Source: Zoroaster sp. YZ-2022 (taxonomy: Eukaryota; Echinodermata; Asteroidea; Forcipulatida; Zoroasteridae). Taken from it: DNA of 64,000 nucleotides. Position 1 is the first letter of the stretch. Each line of letters opens with the position of its first letter. This document shows positions 53,321 to 64,000 of the stretch, piece after piece. The translations under genes were made by a program, and so were the position numbers. Under the pieces are notes generated by a model. That model saw nothing but the letters and a program-made list of their open reading frames with translations. It searched no databases and was not told the DNA's origin. The stretch lies in NCBI GenBank assembly GCA_029582265.1, contig CM055822.1, positions 39,200,679 to 39,264,678 on the forward strand, read 5' to 3'.

Positions 53321-54909
53321 TGCATATATAGTGTACGATCAACAATGGATTTAGTAGATCTACATCGTCGTTCTAGTCGACGCCTAAGGCATCTGGCATT
53401 ACGTATATCTACAGTCATCCATGGTGATTTGGGCTTAATGACTATCGTGCGTCATTTCTTAGGAGCTAATCTGTCCAATAAGGATGCAAGTGAATTTTCA
53501 TATATGGCTACACAAGAGGATGCTGTGTCATGTTGGAAATCAATAAGAGAAAGGGACTCATGAACACACTTCTGAAAGTTGCACTTATCCATTGACTTAA
53601 AGTTCCGAGTAGAGATAGATTTTGTGACGGGTTTAGGCTTGTGTAATGATAGACTGCACTGAATTGCCAGGTGATCCGATAAGCCTGGCAGAACAATTAC
53701 ATCAGAGAGAACATTTTCTGATTCACGAGAAATGAATAAGTCAAGAGTATGGCCACCACGATGGGTAGGTTCATTGACATATTGCTTCAAACAATACAGG
53801 GATAACACATTCAGGAACTGTCTAGCATTCGAGTCATGACTGACATCTACCCATATGTTGAAATCTCCCGTAAATATAACTTCAGATGGAAGGAGAAGGT
53901 AGGTGTTCAGTATCGCACTGAATTAATCCAAGAATACGCTGAATGGAATGTGGCATCCTTGAATGTCCGATACTTCAGGGCGATACACAATGACGAGCCT
54001 AATGAATCGAGAGATACAAGAAATCTGGACATGGAGACATTCAAATGATGTATATGAAGTGATGTGCTGAGTGGTTACGGACAGAGATGATTTGAACAAA
54101 AGACAAACTCCACCTTTCCTAGGACTATGTTCAAGGCCATAACCTTCAGGAGTGATCTTACTAATAGCAGCGTCGTCACCATCTTTAAGCCATGTTTCAC
54201 ATATAGCTACAAGGTCATAGTCTTTCTCAAGAACAAATTCCTTGAAAGCTGTGGTTTTGTTCCTTATTGATATCATGTTAATGGTACATAACTTTGAGAA
54301 GTTAGACATTGGCGAAATACAAGTTAAATCATTCTGTCGCTGAAATAAACGTTCATTCCCTGTACGCTGTCGCACATGAACACGTCGTCGGACAACAAGA
54401 ATCGGGAACAAGAAATCGCAACTTTGGTGTTGGGTGTGACCTCCGGGAATGGGTATATTTGTAAATTGATCTGACATTTTACTTATCTTTGATTTAGTTT
54501 TGATACCGCCTCTAGTTCCCCGTTTATAGTAGGTGGTCTACGGCAGATACTCAGTGATTTTATCGTGTTATGAGAGTCTCTCATACTTGGCAATGTTATC
54601 AAGGTTATGAAGGTCGAAACTGGAGTAAACGCTACTTAATTGATGATGAGTCAGGTGTTCGACTGTACACAATGTAGCTAGATCCTCTGTAGCTCCAGTA
54701 TTTGGGTTGATATCACCTGCGACAAGGAGATCAAGTTGAAAGGATGTCTGGCTATTTGCATAATAGAGAGTTCTTGCCTTTGAAAAGCTCTTCCGAACAA
54801 AAGCATGGTGAAAGCAGGTACTAGGGTGATTGACAATGATAAACTCAGAGTCAGCCTGGTAGGCATTCAAGACTGCAGTAACGGTAAGAAGGATGTGAAT
54901 GGCATCCAT
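53321..54909 (-). mobile_element. 5' half of an APE-type LINE
   Basis: Minus strand. A 113-codon ORF (54568-54909) starts with a hydrophobic leader and contains GDINPNTGA, a poor relative of the 2A motif. After a gap come endonuclease pieces: 53923-54477 with CTINMISIRNK, VAICETWLKDG (catalytic Glu) and IVYRPE; then GDFNIWVD near 53860; then 53452-53808 with HRGGHTLDLFIS and LSDHLAIQCS (catalytic SDH). A post-endonuclease linker follows (KSPWMTVDIRNARCLRRR) until the Penelope sequence takes over near 53320. The RT half is absent. There are stops between the pieces. The layout resembles that of the LINE at 56.9-60.6 kb, but the two differ in sequence. Confidence 0.82.
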
Positions 54910-56043
54910 TGTTCACGCAGATCTCCTCTAATCCCTCTATTATGGCTCAAGAATGTGACAAAGCCTACAGGTAGCAAAAATGGCTTCTACATGTAGCTGT
55001 ATGATGAACAATCCCTTGACGTATAGGTTTCCAAAACACATCGAACGAAACAGATGATGAAGAGTCAAAATTGTCTAGCAGGATCTCTGAAATGGGATTT
55101 ATCCTTTGGAAATGACTGAATAATAATCAGAGCAGTCTGTGGAAAGCTGCATCATGCGCTAACCAGAATACCCATGTTCGCTTTGTTGTTGGACTTTTGG
55201 AGGCTTCTAGTTCTCCCATTAGATTTGTACACGTTTTTCAACCGATGACTCATTGTTCCCTTTTGTTATAAGTCCTCGGTTTACACCTTAGACATGCCCA
55301 CACCCACACACACCCCCACACACACTCACACACACATAGATCCTCGTCATTTGATTTGTGGAACACATATCACGTGCTATCCAATAGTTTTGCCCTTTGC
55401 GCCTTCGCTCCAAAAGGCTGTCCAATAGTGCACTACTAGACTACTTGCGCTCCAAAGGACTGCACTGTTGGACAGACACATAGTTGTAGGTGCCATCAAT
55501 ACGGGCGTGCCACGTCTCATTACGATGTACAGATATTGAATAAAAAGATCAGCCGCGCATTTGTCTGCATACGCTCTATTTAGCGTGCAAAGAACACTAG
55601 GTATATAATTAATTAATGGAAAGAATAATATCTCTCGATAACATCTGAACAAACATCTCAAAGTCGTTGAAAAATAGGCTATCAAATGACAAGGTTGATA
55701 ACAAAGAAATATTGGGTGCCTTCATTTCGGCCAATGGGAGCATTTATTATATCACTCGGTAATATTGGTACCTTAAGTTTCAAATAAAAATCTCATATGC
55801 AGTTCTATATATTGATATACAATTATATTTAGTGATCTATGGCGTAGATGGAAAAGCTACGCCCAGTTGCCGCAGTATATAGCAATACAATAAAGTGCAT
55901 TGTATCACATCGTAATGATTTTCTTTCAGAATTCAGGTAAAAACTATTTCAGCCCTTTTTAAAATGGCCCTAATTAGTTTAAATTGGAAGAAATGCTGCT
56001 CCAATGACAAGAAACATATTAAGAAACGAGGTTAACATTTTAC
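54910..56043. other. Spacer with a CA-rich microsatellite
   Basis: Bases 55297-55337 are a (CA)n/(CCCACA)n mixture. No gene or known repeat is supported in the rest. Confidence 0.5.
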
Positions 56044-56364
56044 CTTCTCCGGTCCATAATAATATGTTCCCTTCTTCTCAGAGAGAGCCTGCGGGAACTG
56101 CGACGCTGAAGCTCCGTTCAGCTCACACAGTTTATCCCAGTCCGAGTAGTGGACAGATAAACATCGGCCATCAGACAGACACGCTGAGCTGCACCAGATC
56201 CTCGAAATCCCAGTCAAGTTGCGGTATCCGTGCCCCTGCAGGATCAGGTCTGCTATGCCACTGAAATGCAGGCTACGTGAGTTACCAACGGTCGCGTTTT
56301 GACAGGAGCTGGCAGCCTCGGCCGACAGGCAATGCATGATCACCAACAAGAGAAGAAAAAGCAT
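56044..56364 (-). CDS. Exon with signal peptide and PAN/apple-like domain (possible host gene)
   Basis: The ATG at 56364 (minus) opens a leader (MLFLLLLVIMHCLSAEA) with a likely cleavage after AEA, then about 90 residues with the spacing of a PAN/apple module: IWCSSACLSDGRCLSVHYS, DKLCELN, then GTYYYG at the end. Such modules are extracellular carbohydrate- or protein-binding folds common in invertebrate secreted and receptor proteins. A splice donor (GAAG/GTAAAATG) follows GPEK directly at 56044/56043, so this should be a first coding exon whose next exon lies to the left. I find no convincing next exon before the repeats. It is the only candidate host gene, and it may be a captured or broken fragment. 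Confidence 0.5.
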
Positions 56365-56920
56365 CTCTTCTTTCTGTGGTGAATAACCAACTTGAATGTC
56401 ACAATTTGTTATAATGATTGTTGTTGGTCTGATGGAACTTAAGTTTCTAGTGAAACCACAGGTGATGATGACGAGGAGGATTACGACGACAAAAACAACC
56501 AATATGGAGTGTTTCTTTGGACACGTTATTTTGTTATTGGAATGAAAATTGCACCATAATATATTACACCATCCTTCAGCGAACTTGGCAACCAGCACAC
56601 TGATAACCGACCACGAAGAAATCTGTCTGAAAAGCTAGTCTCGGTGTGCAAAACATTGACTTGAGACCAAGTCGTAGATTGGCCGCGGTATCCGTGGCCC
56701 TGCAGGGGTACAAGCCGTCTCATAGCACTGTGCATGATACAGTGTCAACTACCTCGATCACATCGTATAACATACCGTACTTCCTAGTGGCAGCAGTGAA
56801 TCACCATGACCTTGAGGGCGCCCTTTTGCAGGCTGTGCATTAACTTTCCTGTGTCTCGATATGTTGAATATTGTTTGTGTTTATCTGTATGTTTTTTAAC
56901 ATTTGAACCCTGTGACTTTG
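56365..56920. other. Upstream sequence of the PAN-like exon
   Basis: At about 56685-56715 a 24-base stretch (minus CCTGCAGGGCCACGGATACC) repeats a piece of the PAN-like exon (near 56220-56245) with few changes. It is otherwise non-coding. Confidence 0.4.
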
Positions 56921-59900
56921 ATTTTATTTATTTACGTCATCTTTAATGAGGGTAAACTCCGATCAGTGCACAGCACTGCTTTCCATGGATGCCCTCAGTA
57001 CAAATACAGTAATAATAAAAACAAAACGTACATTATACAAGCTAAAAACATCAAAAGCACATATACAAAAATTATCAAAAGGTATAAATTACAAATTATT
57101 TGAACTTAAAATGTGCTCCTTGACATGCTTTTTAAAACTCAAGGTAGTTGGCAAGCTTTTAATGGCAAGTGGAAGATTATTCCATGACCTGGCTCCAGAG
57201 AACTTGAAGGAACGTTTACCAATTTCAGTTCTTATAGCTGAGTGAGAAATGTTATTACTGGTATTGAATCTAGTATTATAAGAATGAGTATTCATCTGAG
57301 ATTGTATACGAACCTGCATCCAATTTAATTCAGTATATATGTCAATCACATGTACATCTCTAACGTTGTAGCCTAATGTTAATCTTGCTGCCCGGTTTTG
57401 TAAAATCTGAATTCTGTTAACATATTTATCAGCACCATGAGTCCAAACTGTGCAACAATAGTCAATGTGAGGCAAAATGAGAGCATTATACAATATATTA
57501 CGACTATATTGGTCAACATACCAACTCAACCGTTTCAATACTCCAATTCTTTGAGAAATTTTGGCAGCAGTTTTATCAATGTGCGTGTCCCATCTGAGAT
57601 ATTGATCAAACCATACACCAAGATATTTGAATTCGGTCACATTCTCCAATAATTATATCATCTTTAATTTTAACAGTCAGATTATCATATTTTTGAATTT
57701 TTTGAGATGTGCCAAAAGTCATAACTTTAGTTTTCGAAGCATTGAGAGTTAATTTATTATTATACATCCATTCAGAGACAATTTGCAATTCTTCATTCAA
57801 AACACAATTGATGTCATATTTATTTTTAGAGCTGTACATTATAGCAGTATCGTCTGCATAAAAAACTATTTTACTCCTGCTAATATTGTATGGCAGATCA
57901 TTGATAAAAAGAATAAAAAGAAGTGGGCCTAAAATTGAACCCTGAGGTACACCCACTGTTACTTGTCTGGGATCTGAACAAACACCATTATTGATTGCTA
58001 TTTGCTCTCTGTTGGTAAGCTAATTTGAAAACCATGCCAGCTCTTTGCCACAAATACCATAGTAAGATAGTTTGCGGAGAAGAACCTTATAGTTTACCGT
58101 ATCAAAGGTCTAACAAAACAGCACCAGTTATTTCGCCTTTGTCCATATTATTATAAAGATAATCAGTGACATCAGTTATTGCAGTAAGTGTTGAGTGTTG
58201 AGGCCTAAACCCAGATTGTACAGTAGATAAAAGCCCATTTCTTCGCACCATGTTCATAGATCTGGATATGGATGGCTCTCTCAAGAATTTTAGAAATCAC
58301 AGGTAAGACGGATATAGGTCTATAATTGCTACAATTTGTTTTCCCACCATCTTTAAAAATAGGTGAAACAACAGCCTTCTTCCATTCAAGTGGGATAACG
58401 GCAGTGCGGATAGTGAGATTTAGGATGTATGTAAGGGGTGCTACGATCTGATAGGCCCCAGCTCTTAATAATCTAGCACCAATGCCGTCAATACCTGTAG
58501 ACTTATCCACCCGAAGGGTAGAAAGCTGTTTAATAACATAATCCTCATCAATTTCAATGAAATTTAGACTTTCATTTGTACAATTCAAAGTTTTGCACAC
58601 ACTCTCAATGTCATCATTGTTAAAATTTTGAGCCAGTCTATTTCCAATCTCTTTAAAAAAGTTGTTGAAAGCATTGGCAATTTCTTTGGGCTCTTTAATA
58701 TGAGTACCATTTACTACAACTTTCTCAACACACTCTCGGCCTTTTGTTGGAAGAATAGATTTAATTGTTTTCCATAACTTGTTACCATCGTTCTTATTTT
58801 GCTTAAAAGTGTCTGAATAATACGACTTCTTAGCATAATTATTTGATCGCATTAGTAGTATGGTTTGTTTTGGTACGGTATATATCCCAATCTCTAGATT
58901 TACCACTCTTCTGAGCAACACGTTTGTAGAAGTCACGATCATTAGATGACAAAATTTCCTGGTTAAACCATGGAGGTAAATTGCCCTTAATACGAATTTC
59001 TACATGTGGTGCATGTTGATCTGCAATTTCAATAAACTTGTTTTTAAAGGCCGTCCATACCATATCAGGATCATTCATTCGACACACCGTTACCCAGTTT
59101 ACATTACTAAGATCCTGGTTGAACAGATCAATATCAAATTTACGGAAAGTCCTTGTTTTAATACATTTTGGTTTAGCCATATACACAAGATTATGATCAC
59201 TAAACCCGACTGAGATGCTGCCTGATGAGAACACTTTGCTCTGGTTAGATACCATAATCAAATCAATACATGTAGAACTTTTCTCAGTAATACGTGTAGG
59301 TGTATCAATAACGTTGTGCCACTGAAATCGTTGACATAATTGGGTAATGACTTTAGATGACTTCGGTTTAAGCAAATTTAAATTAAAGTCACATATATGA
59401 GAACCATATCACTGTTATCGGCCAGATTCACAACATGAGATAAGTGGCTTTCCAAGGTAACCATAAAACATGATTAGATGGCGGTGGTCTATAAATGGAC
59501 CCAACAACAATTGATTTTGTATTTGGCAAATTAACTTCAGTCCATACACTTTCAACATCACTACTTTCATAATCACACGTGTGGGTACTTTGAAGATCTT
59601 TAGATACATATATCGCCACACCACTTCCTTTACGACTTCTGTCATGTCGGTACACTGTATACCCATCAATGACAATTTCATCAGAATTAATTTTATCTGA
59701 GAGTCTTGTTTCATTTAAACACAGAATATCTATAGGTTTGTTAGTCAACGCCATTCTTAGCATCTCAATTTTGCAGTTCCCCTCAGCCAGAAGTGAAACG
59801 ATGTTAAGATGTACAATCCTTAATCCCTTCAGATTGGATATGGTTTCAAAACAGTTGGTTGTGTCATCCAAATGCAGTCGAGAGTCAGACTGATTGTTAA

Positions 59901-60640
59901 CAAAGTCTGGGAGGATACATGTAGTCCGTACATTAGGTAGTACAACAGACGGCAAACATCGCTGTAACTGGAGCTTCCGGGTGTTAATCAAGACTGACCA
60001 GTCAATTTGACGTAAATTTGAAGATCTAACTCGTTTACAAGGTTGCACAAAAGGAATTTTGTTATGCAAATTATTCACGGAGTTTACTGCATTTAACGAT
60101 GTATTACGGCGACCTGCTCTTTTTCCCCTAATTCGAAGAATTCCATTCAATTTAGGTACGTTAAGTTTCTCTTGTGAAATCGAACTTCGAGCAGATCTGC
60201 GAAACGCGAGAAGTTGATTACGAGAATATTTAATTGGCTCACTCATAATATGTAGATTGCTCAGCTCACCATTTCCTTCCTGGTAGACTGAATGTATGTT
60301 ACTAACTGGTCCAGGGTTTATACAGACATCCGTACATACAGTAATGTCCAGAGGCGGGTCGTATCCAGGGATTAAGAAGCAGGTCTGACCATGCTTCGAC
60401 CATTTAGTTAATGCAAATTTTGTAGAATGAAATCCAGTAGAACACAGATTCACCACTCTTGAGCGAGTCCGAAATACATGCATACCACATGGATTAACAG
60501 CAGGTTTGGCGAGTAGATCATAACATCCAATACCAGTCTCTAACGTGTAATTGCTTGCCTGTATCAGATGGTGACATGATGAGAAGAACACCAGTAGACC
60601 GGTGACAATTCGTGTGGCAGCCATCTTAAAATGTGATGCA
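56921..60640 (-). mobile_element. Nearly full-length LINE with signal peptide, 2A-like motif, APE nuclease and RT
   Basis: One ORF broken by about five lesions. From the ATG at 60624: hydrophobic leader (VTGLLVFFSS), Cys-rich segment, DVCINPGP at residues 99-106 (2A consensus D.E.NPGP with Cys for Glu), a basic region, then the endonuclease (LRIVHLNIVSLL; LCLNETRLSD; VGSIYRPP; in the next frame CIDLIMVSNQ and GFSDHNLVY). RT: NYRPISVLPVISK (about 58300), PQGSILGPLLF and the catalytic YADDTAIM (about 57855), then the C-terminal end KRSFKFSGARSWNNLP. It ends in an untranslated part with an AAATAAATAAAA-type tail at 56921-56934. The order matches CR1/Jockey-like elements. Frame changes lie near 59430, 58850, 58220, 57960 and 57620. 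Confidence 0.9.
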
Positions 60641-61057
60641 GTTCAATTTACATCAGCAAGAGGTAATTAAAACTCCACAAAAGCACTCCAACAATCCGAC
60701 TTTCGAAATCAAGGCAAAGTCAATGCAAACAATAAAGAAAGAACATACATACAGTACTGCAAAATGATAGCAATCAAAATCAAAATGGCGGCCGCATCTA
60801 TAAAGTGGCATAATTATCCACAAAATGTTGAAAATCCAAGGTAGCACATCAAAAATCCACAAAATAACACTCCTCAGAGATAACATCAAATTAGGTATCA
60901 ACTGATAAAAAGATTAAAATAGGATGGCTTGAAACTGAAGAGATAAAATTAGATTTACAAACAAAAATCACAGAGCCATTTAAAATATGTGGCAGCTGGT
61001 CAACAGCGCCCTCTATTCAGTTGCAACATACCTACACTTCGCAAAACAAAGTAACAT
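60641..61057. other. Upstream region of the LINE
   Basis: Probably the LINE 5' untranslated part at first (ATCAAAATGGCGGCCGC near 60777), then unassigned sequence up to the piggyBac TTAA at 61058. No gene is supported. Confidence 0.4.
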
Positions 61058-61061
61058 TTAA

Positions 61062-62463
61062 CCCTTTCATTACCAGCCAGTTATGTAAGAGAGTACACTT
61101 CTTTACCACAGTAATTAGGAGCCCAATGTCACTTCAGCACCAGTGGGTTTTCACAATTTCATTGAAGTGCGCCCTCACTCGGCAGTAATAGACACTTTTT
61201 TACATGTGTACTGTACATACCAAATGGCTCAGATATATTTGTATGTAAAAATGATGGTAAAAATGAGTATACAAAAGGGAGGAAAATATTGTGCATATTT
61301 TTTAAGTGTAAAAGCAAAACAATGAAATAATTAAATCAGTATTTACACTGACGAAAAGTAATACAAATGGGTGATATTTCAGAGAATTTGTAATAAATAC
61401 ATGCAAATACGGTACATGTATAAGATTTCTTTTCCATGTGAAAAACAATAACTTGGATGGGATTTTTTGGGATTTTGTTTTTTTTGGTTTTCTACTTGGA
61501 AATGAACCATTTACTTGTATTCAGTACATACATCACAATCCATGCTAACACCCCCCTCTCCAATTCAATGTTGGTTTGGACTGTAATCTGCGGCTCGTCC
61601 GACCTTTCCCAACATTGAATTGGGGAGAGAATTAAAACAAATAGTACAGATTTACAATCAAGTGATGTGGTATTTCTCAAAGCAAGGAACGATGCACATA
61701 GGTTGTGTACATTGTTTACAGATCATCTTTGTTTGTTTTCGCCTGCCTAATTTGCGGTTACTGCAAACAATGCAGTCGCGTTTCTTTCCATTGGGGTTTT
61801 TGCCAGGATAGTGCTGTTGCCCTGTCAACTCGATAGGAATATGGTATCTCAACTGACTTGTTGCGTTACATTCCCAACCCAACAGCAAGCCCTGTAAAAT
61901 CCCTATACGAAAATCAAGGTTACTGACATTTTTGTTCCCTGCTGTGCTGGTGAATATTACTCTGCTATTGACAATACAGATATTCACCATATGGAAAAAA
62001 AACCTCTTTTCCACCATTTCAAGTTTCTGTGTGTATGATTGTAGTACTGAAAACATTGGTTGGCAAGATCAGTTCCACCCATGTTTTTGTTGTAATCTTC
62101 AATACAATTGGGCTTTATAACATCACGAAATCCACTTGTGCTCTTATTACATCGAATTTGCTTTTTGGACAAATCAGTGTTGCCTACATTAGTTAAAAGG
62201 GCTAGTATAGTAATTGTCACAATATATTACGTGTTCCAAAAGACAAATGCGGAATCATAACGATAATTATTGTAGAAACTGCCAAAGATATATCGCCTGT
62301 GTTTTTCGATATTTTAATTGCAATATTGTATTTATTTGGAAAATTGCTATTGAAGAAAGGAAAACTCAGTAGTTATGAAATAAGTATTAAAAAAAAAAAA
62401 AAAAATCAGAATTATGGTTTAACTGTTATTAGGCCTAAGTACCTACATTAATTGGTGAAGGGA
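61062..62463 (-). mobile_element. Internally deleted piggyBac element, transposase C-terminal part
   Basis: TTAA at 61058-61061 is followed by CCCTTTCATTACCA, and TTAA at 62464-62467 is preceded by the complement of TCCCTTCACCAAT: piggyBac-type ends and target. On the minus strand, 62220-61984 encodes KPNCIEDYNKNMGGTDLANQ and KWWKRGFFS, and 62056-61658 the remaining helix and the Cys-rich domain (CIVCSNRKLGRRKQT, CKQCTQPMC, PCFEKYH). One frame change lies between them near 61985-62050. The N-terminal and catalytic DDD parts are missing although both ends exist, so this is an internal deletion derivative that could only move with help. Confidence 0.85.
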
Positions 62464-62623
62464 TTAATTGTAGGATTAAAATACTGTAAAGACATGATTC
62501 TGCGAGAATTGAAAACAAATGTAATTATCGGAATATTCATCGTCTGATGAACTCATCCACCACATATATTATATTTGTCTTTTGGTTTTCTGGAATTCTC
62601 AGTTCTTTTAACTGCTATATTAA

Positions 62624-64000
62624 CCCTTTCGATCCCACGGGCTCTAAAAAGAGGCTTTGTTGTGATACGCTTCGATCCCGTGGGCTCTAAAAGGTGCCGG
62701 GAATCGGCATGCCCTTGACGCCCACGGCTACTTAATTCACCACCTGAAAATGCTCGAGCAGTTTTTATGTTTGGCGCCCTCTATTGACAGGTTTAAAAGT
62801 TCATAAAAGAAAAAAGCGCGTCACGTTTTGCGGTTTTTCCTGCTAGCGTCCACTGTACGGATGACGACAGCACATTATCTATAGTAAAACTAGAACTTCC
62901 AGCGGAATTCGTTCAAGAGGTAGGCCTACATCACAGTAAAAATGAATAACTAACAGTTAACGTTACTCTTCCTGGCCCAATGCAAATTAATGTAATTCAC
63001 TTATTTTCCTAGGCTATAGCGTAAATATTGGATGCATTTTTTGTATATGCTCAAGGGGGTTACAACTGTTGGAGTTGAGGAATGTAAATTTAGAAAATGG
63101 ATCCCTTGAATAGGATTGACCAAATCCCCACCCCCTGGACTTGGTCAAAAAAGTCAGGCACAAAGTGCTCAAGTGAAAATGTACAATTTTTGTTGGGGTA
63201 ATATTTGTATTCATTGAAACACCAAGTTGATGTATAGATAACGCATAGAAATTTTAACATCCACCCATAGCCGGTCGTGCTATTTAGCATCAACAAGCTG
63301 AAAATGCACTCTTAGTCTCAAGCTTCCAAAAGAATAGCCTCGTATTCGAAAGGCCCTTATAAGTCGTATTATGCAAGAAGTTGGGTGAATTCACATTCAC
63401 AATCCCACATTAAAACATAAATTTATCGGAAACGAGTTTTGGAGAGTGGATGGAAGCCGCCATATTTCTTTTCTCAGGTCAATATTCATTTTGCGCATGA
63501 CCCCCTGAGGCCTGTGCACATGCAGCAAAGTAGCATTGAGATATTGTATTTACAAATGTAGGACTGAGATTAATCCTCCTTTGCCTTGTTTTTCTGTTGC
63601 AGCCTACCTACCAAGGTGACAGCCGGCCGAGATCAAGGAGGACGACAGGAAAGTTAGATTTCCGATCCGGTTGGGAACGACGAGACCATTACGAGTGTGG
63701 GACTGTGCAGTTCACTCGAAATCCTGGCCCCACCGGCGACTTTGCCACACTGTCGGCAGTGGAGATCTTCAAGCTGTATTTTTGTCACCTCGTGTGGGAT
63801 ATGCTCGTCGACTAGACTAATCGCTATGCGCAGCAAACAATAGACTCAAATCCTGATCAACAATTCTCCTGGCACCCAACCAACATTCCAGAAATAATGG
63901 CATTTGTGGCACTTCTCATTGATATGGGCATAAACAAATCCTCTCAATACAATATGTACTGGTCGACATCTGAAATTCTTCACATCCCATTCTATCCGTC
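62624..64000 (+). mobile_element. piggyBac element, 5' end and transposase N-terminal part
   Basis: TTAA at 62620-62623 precedes CCCTTTCGATCCCACGGGC. The word TTCGATCCCRYGGGCTCTAA occurs twice (62628-62647, 62671-62690), a subterminal direct repeat. A probable intron runs from CAAGAG/GTAGGC (about 62918) to TTCTGTTGCAG (ending 63601). From 63602 the frame reads RSGWERRDHYE, PGPTGDFATLS, EIFKLYF, LVWDMLVD, then TAG at 63813-63815, then in the same frame TNRYAQQ and PEIMAFVALLIDMGI with YWS to the window end. This is the conserved piggyBac N-terminal region, with a nonsense codon where the family has Glu before TNRYA. The opposite orientation and different ends show it is not the partner of the copy at 61-62.5 kb. 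Confidence 0.82.

Noticed and set aside
63712..63735. RNPGP in the reading frame at 63.7 kb as a third 2A-like motif
   Set aside because: The surrounding residues follow the piggyBac N-terminal pattern (PGP, then LFF-type helix, then TNRYA), so the match is part of the transposase and lacks the D.E before NPGP.

Overview
The window is a 64-kb piece of an animal nuclear genome, A+T-rich and almost entirely built of nested mobile elements. The element set (Polinton/Maverick, tRNA-derived SINEs, several APE-type LINEs, a Penelope-like element with a GIY-YIG domain, Ty3/gypsy, piggyBac) fits a marine invertebrate. The phylum cannot be fixed from the sequence. No rRNA, CRISPR or prokaryotic operon is present. 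The only host-like coding piece is one PAN/apple-like exon at 56.0-56.4 kb.

Layout. 1-8.6 kb is one half of a decayed Polinton: capsid-like protein end, packaging ATPase, small membrane proteins, retroviral-type integrase and a protein-primed family-B DNA polymerase on the minus strand split by a SINE. A LINE scrap, a 500-N gap and an 8.1-kb satellite (about 31 copies of a 264-bp unit) follow. 18.4-21.8 kb is another Polinton end with tandem paralogous genes, one split by a LINE. 21.8-23.6 kb is an endonuclease-bearing LINE missing its 3' half.

25.1-37.0 kb is a TTAA-flanked transposon with inverted arms of 1.2-1.5 kb. Each arm holds an array of 35-bp units centred on a perfect 14-bp palindrome. 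Its right arm is interrupted by a 5-kb two-gene element encoding a chromo-barrel-like protein and a 737-residue transposase. The transposase spacing D-19-C-x2-C ... H-x4-H-20-E equals that of the RAG1 catalytic core. This pair of nested transposons is the most unusual content of the window.

A 454-bp MITE with 9-bp target duplications and a recognisable empty site follows at 37.1 kb, then an inverted cluster of tRNA-like SINE units at 39.5-40.3 kb. From 40.3 to 53.3 kb lies one Penelope-like element on the minus strand, cut inside its GIY-YIG domain by about 10.9 kb of later insertions: two tandem copies of a dispersed repeat, the first holding a complete but dead Ty3/gypsy element with 5-bp target duplications.

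53.3-60.6 kb carries two LINEs on the minus strand. One is nearly full length with a signal peptide and a 2A-like motif. The end of the window holds two piggyBac elements in opposite orientation.

Nearly every coding region carries frameshifts or nonsense codons. The exceptions are the two genes of the nested RAG1-like element and a small Polinton Cys-rich ORF. Some of the single-base lesions sit in homopolymers and may be assembly errors rather than decay.
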